A stretch of 64,000 nt of DNA, from positions 10,717,983-10,781,982 of the forward strand of contig NC_087077.1 in the NCBI RefSeq assembly GCF_026151205.1, given 5' to 3'. Below the pieces are notes generated by a model that saw only the letters and a program-made list of their open reading frames with translations, had not been told where the DNA came from and made no database searches. Positions 58,601-64,000 of this stretch are shown one piece after another. Each line of letters opens with the position of its first letter. Within the stretch, counting starts at the first letter, position 1. Source of the stretch: Bolinopsis microptera (Eukaryota > Ctenophora > Tentaculata > Lobata > Bolinopsidae). Both the position numbers and the translations under genes were made by a program.

Positions 58601-61393
58601 ACTGATATCCTGTGGTGAGTGTACTGGGTTTGTGTCCGGGTACGTATAGGCCTGATCCTGCGAGCATAACCAAGCGGTTTGAGCCTTGTTTCTCCCCCCA
58701 GGGTTCATCTTCAAGGACCCACACTCCACCCATACTGCATCAAGGAGGACATCATCACCACAGAAGTCCTCTAGGTGCAAAACAAAGTTGTCCACCTTTC
58801 CCTCACGCTTAGGGAGCTCGTTCTGGACACAGTTGAGGATATTTTGCAGATCCTCAATTGAAGCAGCTTTAACATAGTCGAAAATCTCTTCAAGGTTTAT
58901 CATTATTATCAGAGATTGTCGAGTCTGGCAGCAAAGTTTGCCGGGGAACCATCCATAACACCCCAGAGTAGGCAACCACACACAACACTGAACACTACCT
59001 GAAGGAGAAAGGGCAAGAGAAAATGGGTAATGGTACAAGTGGTTCTAGGTAAATTTTGTCAAGCGTAAGTAAATTTTGCCAGTGAAACTTTAGCTAGAAT
59101 AATGATAAGAGGGGCAATATCAGAGTTGTAAATGTGTGACTAACATCAAATGTTATCATTGAAAGCAAAATTATGGATAAAATCAAAGTAGAAGATCAAC
59201 TTACAGCGTGTTTGAGGGTGTTGCTGCCCAGTGCAAGCACTGGGCGAGAGGAGCCTAACTCAAGGGTGAACTTCAGGAACCCCAGCGTACCCGCATACCA
59301 GGAGATCGGCTGTACTTCCTAGCCCGTCATGCCATCGTACATGCCTAAAATTATTTGTTATATAGTAGTGTTGAAAGTATAAAAAAAATGTGTTCGACTG
59401 TTTTGCTAATTTGAGATAAAGGACAACTGTTTGCTATCGTTATCTTTACAGGATTTAGAGGACATAATGATGTTTGATAATACTGTTGTACTTTCATGGG
59501 ATCTCAGTATGACATAAGCCGAATAGAGGACAAATATTTGTCGAACTATAGTAGCAGCCTGGATTCTAGTTCGACATGTACTGACGTTCAACAGGGGTGA
59601 TTTCTGGCGAACTTGAGTTGCCGAACTAGAGTACCTGAATCATAATCAAAAAGTTCTGGCGAATTAAGTTATTTCGATGCATTTTTTCTGGAAATTCGTA
59701 ACTTATCCTTTCCAGGAAGTTGACTCGTTTGCCGATCGTATCATAGCAAGATTCAAAGAGTTCCTTGACGACGAGGTGCTTCAGAGTGTTGCAGCGGAGG
59801 GTATCGCTAAACTCATGTATAACCGGAGACTGGTAGACGCCCAGTTGTTCTCCCGGCTGTTGTTGTTGTGGTATAATCCCACCACAGAGGGGGACCCTCT
59901 CAGACATTGTCTGGGGATGTTCTTCAGCACTCTCGGGGCTGGAAATGAGTGAGTTATTGATGTTTGGGTTTTGGTGATTTTGTGATATAACCGATACAAT
60001 ATGATGATTAAAATGCCACAAAATACAAGTATTAAAAATGAGAATCTAAGATGTATTATTTTTTTTCATTTTTCGTGAAAATTTATTTATGGTACTGAAA
60101 TAGCTCACTATATCTCCCTGTCTCATTCAAATGATGTCTTAATTTCAGCGAACTGCTGGATGTGGTAGAACAAGCCTTCTTCCCAACACTAGAGACGATC
60201 TGTGATGCTCCCCACACCTCCCCTCTACTTGAGATAAACCCTGCCAATGTTGCTGAGCTCTTACTTTCTCTTCTCAGGGGTAGGTCGGAGTTAAAAATGT
60301 TAACTCTATATATCATTAGCTCCCGTATTCGTATTTATCTCTAGGATTTATTTACACATCTACGTTTCGAGTCTCCAATCACTGCTTGGTAAACAAATTT
60401 ACATAACTGACAACTGTTCTAACTTCAATTCCATCGGCCTCGGGTTCCTTTTATTCATTGTGGTCGTCTAATCTTTGTAATACTCTGACACAAATATCTA
60501 ACGATAAATTGTTGTATAAATTGGACTTAATATTTATTTATTTCCGCAGGTCGGCACCACGAGCAGATAGCAATCAAAATGTGTAACGAGATCCTGGTCA
60601 GCCCCACCTCACCGTACGGTCGATGTCTGATAAAAGTACTGCCCCACTGTGGAGTAGCTGGGGGTGACCAGACTAACCTCAAACTTATCAACTCTCTTGT
60701 CGAGCAGATCATCGATGAGGTGGGTTTCTTTAATCGATAATTTAATACTCGTTTAACTGCATAATCAATAATATTCTTTGTATTGTACGCTTGCATTGAG
60801 ATTTGATATTAACTTTTGAACTACAGTGACCCAATGTAAGCGCAAACTTTAGTTCTAAATTTAACTCGCAGTTTTCTAGTGTACCCAAGTGTACACACTG
60901 CCCAGGTCAACTAAACCAAACATTTACCCAGGTCAATCACGTGAGCACGAAGAGGTCTCTGAGCTCCTTCTCTGTGAGAATCAGTAGTTTTATCACACCA
61001 CCAGTAGAGGAGGAGCAGGATAAGGAGAACCAGGAGAACGGAGGAAACGGAGGGAGTAAGGAGATCCTAGACAAACTGTCTCAGTCAACTCAGGTAACTT
61101 ACTTTAGACTCATTTTAGGGCCTACGAAATATTTTCCACCGGTATTTTGTCGAGCTGAACATCCTACACCCTTTGAACATCCTCGATTTACATTAATATC
61201 AAAACATTAATATCAAAACTGGCGAGCTGGAGACTTATATAGCCAATTTCGTAGATTCACCTGTATCTAGAGTTTGTAAATTACGGAATTTAACAACGCC
61301 ACTCTCCAGGGATCTGATAGGAGTAGTACGAGGAGAAAAGCCCTGTTTGCAACACCTTCTCAACCTCTCGACCTACTTGACACTATAACATAG
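43668..61393 (+). CDS. NCAPG: Condensin I subunit CAP-G, 18 exons, 982 aa
   Basis: HEAT-repeat subunit of condensin I, which compacts mitotic chromosomes; it binds the kleisin CAP-H and DNA (family knowledge). Exons: 43668-43925, 44002-44317, 45201-45316, 45523-45615, 45764-45923, 46150-46413, 46616-46751, 46921-47104, 47328-47477, 47650-47760, 51396-51515, 51687-51821, 51920-52045, 59716-59948, 60149-60279, 60550-60719, 60932-61093, 61310-61393. Phases agree throughout and the total is 983 codons including TAG (human protein 1015 aa). Clear matches to CAP-G: NKAVRFRLCQIVNSVL, LERLKDKVPGVRVQAVNTL, AEVRRAAVKAIAVN, LWYNPTTEGDPLRHCLGMFF and NPANVAELLLSLLRG. The N terminus has an extra basic tail (KRKQPAKRRRKTD). 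Intron 10 (3.6 kb) and intron 13 (7.7 kb) are swollen by transposons; the exons are intact, so the gene appears functional. Confidence 0.93.
44470..45080. repeat. Direct duplication in NCAPG intron 2
   Basis: Two copies, about 44474-44697 and 44866-45078, share GATAAACGGAAAATCATCAG, TTGACCAGTGACCAATCAGT and GTGACACAAGTCGCCATCAA. A single further piece (GGCACAAGACACGATTAAGG, 44818-44837) echoes the same unit. A short GTCCTACCG/CGGTAGGAC inverted pair sits between the copies. Unknown repeat family. Confidence 0.85.
47879..50982. mobile_element. Foldback element, 3.1 kb near-perfect palindrome, TA flanks, in NCAPG intron 10
   Basis: The outer arms (47879-48880 and 49985-50982) are inverted copies with constant mirror spacing (positions sum to 98861), so almost no indels separate them. 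The ends read CAGACAGATCCGTCTG and CAGACGGATCTGTCAG, each bordered by TA, as expected for a Tc1/mariner-type target. The interior is itself inverted: block A at about 48760-49245 (+), A' at 49278-49763 (-) and a partial A'' at 49772-49995 (+). A 66-aa open frame appears identically on both arms (47959-48159 plus, 50702-50902 minus) but shows no known domain. High arm identity suggests a recent insertion or arm homogenisation. Confidence 0.85.
52046..52620. other. NCAPG intron 13, left flank of the LINE
   Basis: Unremarkable AT-rich intron with two TAGTTCGAC motifs (near 52174-52198) that also occur in the right flank near 59534-59570. No exon seen. Confidence 0.55.
53010..54446 (-). CDS. LINE ORF2, C-terminal part: RT core and connection domain
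   Basis: Continues the RT after the insert: GDKHEVSNYRPISLTCLITKVLERII (54446-54350), QHGFRAERSCATNLVGL, FDFAKAFDSVNHDLIL (catalytic Asp), GVPQGSILGPLLFIMFIDDI, the catalytic SLYADDTKIW, then MRFHPDKCKVLTV and a long C-terminal region ending SLETEM. Uninterrupted from the insert to the stop. Confidence 0.9.
   Translation of the reverse strand, partial: EKKGDKHEVSNYRPISLTCLITKVLERIIKDELLALTNGMINDKQHGFRAERSCATNLVGLCDSLALSLNENMRTDVVYFDFAKAFDSVNHDLILFKLKSKFGIDGRLLKFITDYLRDRQQQVLISGKFSSMRNAQSGVPQGSILGPLLFIMFIDDISVGISPGTQLSLYADDTKIWREIVSESDILRLQKDIDYLHDWSLSNKMRFHPDKCKVLTVAGRISETVSLLSVLPLFNFVYSMGRIALDYVDHEKDLGVFVTKNLDWQDQCSKVLSKANQKLGMARRNCYFVQDVNRRRVLYLTLMRSQFEHCSVIWRPVTKSQISKLEGLQKSAIKWILREEYMSYPPSTYIQKCRQLKIMPIEDRFDFLDLIFFFKIVKQHIPVTLPSYLQPYQGHSRLRNSHMDPLCFVSSILPRASSNAFAKNFYFRTHSKWNHIPLDIREIETISEFKSKLTSYMWDKIMPEDFDYDLDFSLETEM
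54446..55347. mobile_element. Unclassified 0.9-kb insertion splitting the LINE RT
   Basis: The RT protein is continuous on both sides: VVPIYNK before the insert, KGDKHEVSNYRP after it, read on the minus strand. Short inverted pieces TTTCCCTACT (54443-54452) and AGTAGGGAAA (55307-55316) lie near the ends, and an A-run borders one end on the minus strand. GTATAAAAGG at 54581-54590 is TATA-like, and CGCGCGCGACGCCGG follows it. A 77-aa minus-strand open frame (55261-55028) has no known domain. Retroposon or TIR element cannot be decided; no clear target duplication. Confidence 0.6.
55348..57452 (-). CDS. LINE ORF2, N-terminal part: membrane-like segments, endonuclease, start of RT
   Basis: Starts at Met 57452 (MIDLVTYRF). 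Residues about 47-73, 97-112 and 141-164 are strongly hydrophobic and could be membrane segments. They are followed by NPGP at 169-172, a sequence commonly seen before the endonuclease in CR1-like LINEs. The APE-type endonuclease follows: LIVYFQNFQGL, ILNETWF, RRNGGGVMIAVR, VFILGDFNLTGVSW, KTLDLLLTN and SDHFPINF. The RT begins with NINPNKAYGPDGIHGKLLK and GTLPREWKLGHVVPIYNK, where the 0.9-kb insert interrupts. The annotated frame runs into the insert and ends there at 55242. Confidence 0.88.
57536..58903 (-). CDS. LINE ORF1: AlkB-like dioxygenase domain joined to an SGNH esterase domain, 455 aa
   Basis: I start it at Met 58903 (MINLEEIFDYVKAAS); the frame is open to 59038 but the extra residues look like UTR. 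Residues about 40-232 read as an AlkB-type 2-oxoglutarate/Fe(II) dioxygenase: VIKYNNNQASTSLHRDDE (HxD with His141 and Asp143), a later His at 201 in NLKHQVRAE, and RYSLSFR (Arg220, Arg226), matching the RxNxTxR motif that binds 2-oxoglutarate in AlkB proteins. Residues about 260-445 read as an SGNH hydrolase: VTLVAGDSF (GDS), NVAQGGAK, LLISVGTNDIRR (GTND) and NGIHPN. The last block has Asn where the catalytic Asp is usual. AlkB enzymes remove alkyl groups from nucleic acids; esterase-type ORF1s are known from CR1-like LINEs. The combination is unusual. Confidence 0.82.
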   Translation of the reverse strand: MINLEEIFDYVKAASIEDLQNILNCVQNELPKREGKVDNFVLHLEDFCGDDVLLDAVWVECGSLKMNPGGRNKAQTAWLCSQDQAYTYPDTNPVHSPQDISSFPNIKRLLSLVNSSTEITGPLDSCLVIKYNNNQASTSLHRDDETLIDQEKSICSFSLGCERTLEFYEGTKKNPKCAKAIRMKNNSLVVMRPGTQQNLKHQVRAELATGTEGDGQDQVRYSLSFRAIVKTGSQASSETNSASETSTPACGIKVKEPVQKVTLVAGDSFAQRLDSDKLGKGKVKVENVAQGGAKMDKVQKQLEDYSAAHPDVQVDKLLISVGTNDIRRVEDVGIVRGPLKQLFSKICQLFPNCKVYVQSLLPLPLTSDDDRLTNKRIIDFNRILYNECVFRRFFFIDVFYPFTKFKRTYKEPVRRFDPLFESNGIHPNPQKGMGVLARSYIRAIHSRYFNPFVYQ

Positions 61394-62680
61394 CGGGAGT
61401 CTAAACAATCCAGCACACTGCTGATTAAATCTGTTCTTCCTAAGACTCTAGACTTTTCCGATCGGGGCTATTAATTCTGATAGAAATCGCATGGTTCTGA
61501 AAAAAAGGAAAATTTTACTCAAGATAAAACATTTCTATGTAATAACCACGAATAACACATTAAAATTGCATCCTAATTTGTATAAAAAACAACCTAGATT
61601 AGAGAATTTGTATTCATCTTGATCAAATAGTGAAATTTCACAAATGCTAACTAGTATAGTAGTATCCAAAATACACCTGACTTGATTTCCCTGTTGTGAT
61701 GTTGTTAGAAATTTTTCTTGAAGGTACCGCTCCCAACGGTCAAAGTGTAAAATTATTATATACAATACAATTTGAAAATATAAACATAATATCAACACAT
61801 ATTACTAGTCCATCCTGGTATGAGGTTGATGTCGCTGTTCGTGTCGTCGCACCATTGGACTGCTCTTCCTCTGTGTCCTCGGATGGCGGCGAGGGTTGTG
61901 CGGAGGATTGAGAAGCGGAGTTTTCGCGTATGTGAGAAATCGTATCACTATAGGGTGTTCCCCTTTTCTTTGAAAGCTGCATTATTTCAACCCTCTTCAC
62001 TGCAAATTTAATTTCTATACTGAAGTCTGTTTGATTGATTTGATATTAGTGGATATCAGTTTCTGTACTGGTACCAGTTACTGTCAGGTTAGATAGGATC
62101 AAAGTGTGCTGAGCGGTCACACCTACTATTATTATATTCTAGAGGGGGTGAATTGACCCGTGATTTGCTTACCTGGACTGTTTTAATTTCATTTTGTGGT
62201 ACCTTATGTCTTTTTGTAGATATAACTTCATTAAGGTTTATGTAGCAATTTATTAAGTAAAGGAATTCCCCAATTCCAGTGGTATTTTGTGTAATTGGGT
62301 GGCACTGTCGCTAATTTGAGATGAATCCTCTGATTTGATGGACAACCTCTAACTTTCCATTACACTATAGTACATTTTATTACAATGCTCGGCACGTACG
62401 TGCGTGTTTTGAGATAATTAAAATAACGTTTTAAAAACTTAAACTTGTGAATTTATTTGATATATTCTAACTGTCAAGTATGTGGACGTTGCGAAATACT
62501 GTATTTCATTTTCATTTCTAATAAGATTCTTATTCCCGAAGATTATGTGTCCTAATTTGTTGAGATTATAACTTTAATGATGTGGTCAGTGGTGAATTTT
62601 GGGATATACGTGGGTTTCTCATCTTCCTGCCAATTGAATTTTGAATTTTGAATTTTGACCCGCCCATTCTGTGATCCTAT
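61394..62680. other. Downstream of NCAPG, no gene seen
   Basis: AT-rich intergenic sequence. A GC-richer patch at 61820-61930 with TCGTCGCACCATTGGACTGC is open on both strands but has no recognisable product. Confidence 0.55.
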
Positions 62681-62688
62681 AGCATAGG

Positions 62689-63018
62689 GGGGGGGGGTAC
62701 CAATGGCATAAATGGCATAATGGAGAATTGGCCAATAAAAATTTCCATTTATGCCATAAAACGTATGCCATTTATGCCATTTTTGATATAATACATTTCT
62801 AGTTTATTTATTTGTCATATGAATCTTTAACGATCATTCCAAGCGTTATAAAGCATGAAACATGTCTCTTATTCAAGTACTAATAATAATTTGCGAATTT
62901 AAAGTCAAATATGAAGACCTAAATTCATGGCATAAATGGAGAATTGGCCAATAAAAATTTCCATTTATGCCATAAAACGTATGCCATTTATGCCATTTTA
63001 TGCCATTGGTACCCCCCC
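62689..63018. mobile_element. G-tract MITE, about 330 bp
   Basis: The left end is a G-run then TACCAATGGCATAAATGGC; the right end is its inverse (ATGCCATTGGTACCCCCCC). AGCATAGG flanks both sides (62681-62688 and 63019-63026), an 8-bp target duplication. Inside each end the same block (GGCATAAATGGAGAATTGGC ... CCATTTATGCC) occurs in direct orientation and is itself nearly palindromic. Non-coding. Confidence 0.85.
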
Positions 63019-63129
63019 AGCATAGGAGTATAGGTAGGAGTATAGGTCGATACTATCAGTTATCCATATCAAGTTTCATGCAGTCCACTTTCACACAGTC
63101 AGATTCATGACTGGGCAGTGGGCTCTTAA

Positions 63130-63690
63130 TACTAATTCGCTCACTCAAAAATTATCACGTGACATTAGTTTTTATGGTTTTGCAACCGAACACAACGGTT
63201 TTACATAAACCCTAATCCCAACCACAACCCCAAAGCTATCCATAACCCTAACCCGAACCCTAACCCTAACCCGAGCCCTAAACAATAAAATTCATGTATA
63301 TACTAGCCTTTCATAATTCTCCAGGGAAGAATTTTTACCCTATACGTCATAGGGCCGGGGTGATTCGGAATCAGCGTCCACAATTACTGGGCGGCGCTCA
63401 GCCTGTCATTCCGCCTAATCTCTATTCGCCTAATCTCTATTCACCTAATCTCTATTATGAATATGAACATAAATATAATAGCCTGGGATCCCCCGGTAAC
63501 GTCCAAAAATACACCAATTATGTTTACTTTCATATCCTCAGGGCCTTTTCACAAGAATTTTTTTTAAATTTGGGCAAGCGATATATAGTGGGAGCGGATT
63601 GACTGAGTCAATTTGATATAATTATAGGGCAATTAAAACTAAATCGGTATCTTGACAACTCGGTTTCCCGAATCACCCCATCTTCAGATA
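63130..63690. repeat. Repeat element with telomere-like tract; compact copy of 12.74-14.56 kb
   Basis: TATCACGTGACA, then CCCTAA-type repeats at 63206-63283 (several perfect CCCTAACC units), GGGCCGGGGTGATTCGG near 63351, GGCGGCGCTCAGCCTGTC near 63391, a three-unit CCTAATCTCTATTC repeat at 63414-63455, and ATAATAGCCTGGG near 63476. GGGGTGATTCGG (63356) is inverted as CCGAATCACCCC (63668-63679), a possible terminal pair. Confidence 0.65.
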
Positions 63691-63934
63691 AATTTATTGA
63701 TTAGATCTGAAACATACCCCAAAATCTTAATTTCTACGTTTTACAAGACTGTTTTGGTGTGGATTTGTCGGTAAATTTTGTTTGGATTACTGGTTTTGTC
63801 GGATACACCAATTGCTCCTTTATTATTAGCTGGATTTAATTTGCAACAATAGTTCATTTTGATTGAGCTGGTCTGCAGTTGTGCAACATGAATAGTAAAT
63901 ATCACAGTGCTGGCAAGCACGAGCGGTGTCTTTA

Positions 63935-64000
63935 TTGGGGGTATACTATGTACCCCCTTTACTATTCTATCCCCTTTACTATTATACCCCCTTTACACCC
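63935..64000. repeat. Short imperfect tandem repeat at the right edge
   Basis: About four units of TACCCCCTTTACTATT-like sequence, continuing past the window edge. Confidence 0.75.

Larger units (their letters stand above)
52621..59330 (-). mobile_element. Nearly complete LINE with AlkB-SGNH ORF1, in antisense to NCAPG
   Basis: Reads 5' to 3' on the minus strand: 5' UTR (about 59330-58904), ORF1 (58903-57536), an 83-bp spacer, ORF2 (from 57452) with endonuclease and RT, ORF2 end at 53010, 3' UTR, and an A-rich end AATAAAAAAAAA at about 52621-52632. ORF2 is split in the RT by a roughly 0.9-kb insert (54446-55347); otherwise both frames are open, so the copy is young. The type is the CR1/L2-like group by its FDFAKAFDSVNHD, GVPQGSILGPLLF and YADDTKIW motifs. 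No target duplication was identified; the 5' border is approximate. Confidence 0.8.

Noticed and set aside
59406-59600. Short frames near the LINE 5' end as an extra ORF
   Set aside because: Small, without motif, and outside the approximate element border.
1-64000. tRNA, rRNA and CRISPR-like features
   Set aside because: No tRNA cloverleaf with a GGTTCGAAT-type arm, no rRNA-like stretch and no evenly spaced short repeats with unique spacers were seen; the tandem arrays here have no spacers.

Overview
This is a eukaryotic, almost certainly animal, nuclear window: AT-rich, with spliced genes, GT-AG introns, CCCTAA-type telomere-like repeats and many different retro- and DNA transposons. Protein content (condensin CAP-G, TIMM10, METTL16, TK1, PDCD2L) is metazoan. 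The transposon mix and a small sushi-domain secreted protein suggest a marine, perhaps non-bilaterian (cnidarian-like) invertebrate, but the sequence alone does not fix the species.

Layout. 1-0.93 kb: 3' part of a LINE reverse transcriptase (minus). 3.1-4.6 kb: a three-exon secreted sushi-domain gene (minus), with a 12-bp minisatellite starting at its stop codon. 8.1-10.9 kb: a seven-exon gene for a small secreted cysteine-rich protein of unknown family (plus). 11-34 kb: a transposon graveyard. It holds mariner-like ends, a dimeric repeat, a GC-rich cluster of inverted repeats and a nest of elements. A DNA transposon with 27-bp inverted ends (17.24-31.97 kb) holds a LINE and a copia-like LTR element. 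The LTR element holds a 5.9-kb G-tract TIR element, which carries a huge CTC-repeat field, a smaller G-tract element and an orphan ORF. 35.0-61.4 kb: five head-to-tail host genes on the plus strand: TK1, METTL16, TIMM10, PDCD2L and NCAPG. NCAPG (18 exons, about 982 aa) spans 17.7 kb because intron 10 holds a 3.1-kb palindromic foldback element and intron 13 holds a nearly complete 6.7-kb LINE. 61.4-64 kb: intergenic sequence with a G-tract MITE and a telomere-like repeat element.

Most notable observations. (1) The LINE in NCAPG has a first ORF that joins an AlkB-like 2-oxoglutarate/Fe(II) dioxygenase domain to an SGNH esterase domain; its second ORF starts with membrane-like segments before the endonuclease and RT. 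(2) All seven host genes have a splice-acceptor-like T-rich tract plus AG 2-26 nt before the ATG, and the five-gene cluster is tightly spaced. This suggests spliced-leader trans-splicing, possibly with operons. (3) TIMM10 intron 2 and PDCD2L intron 1 are related to each other from donor to acceptor, an introner-like pattern. (4) Three elements of different sequence share G-tract ends and 8-9 bp target duplications.

All exon structures were worked out by eye from reading frame, splice sites and remembered family alignments; no search was run.
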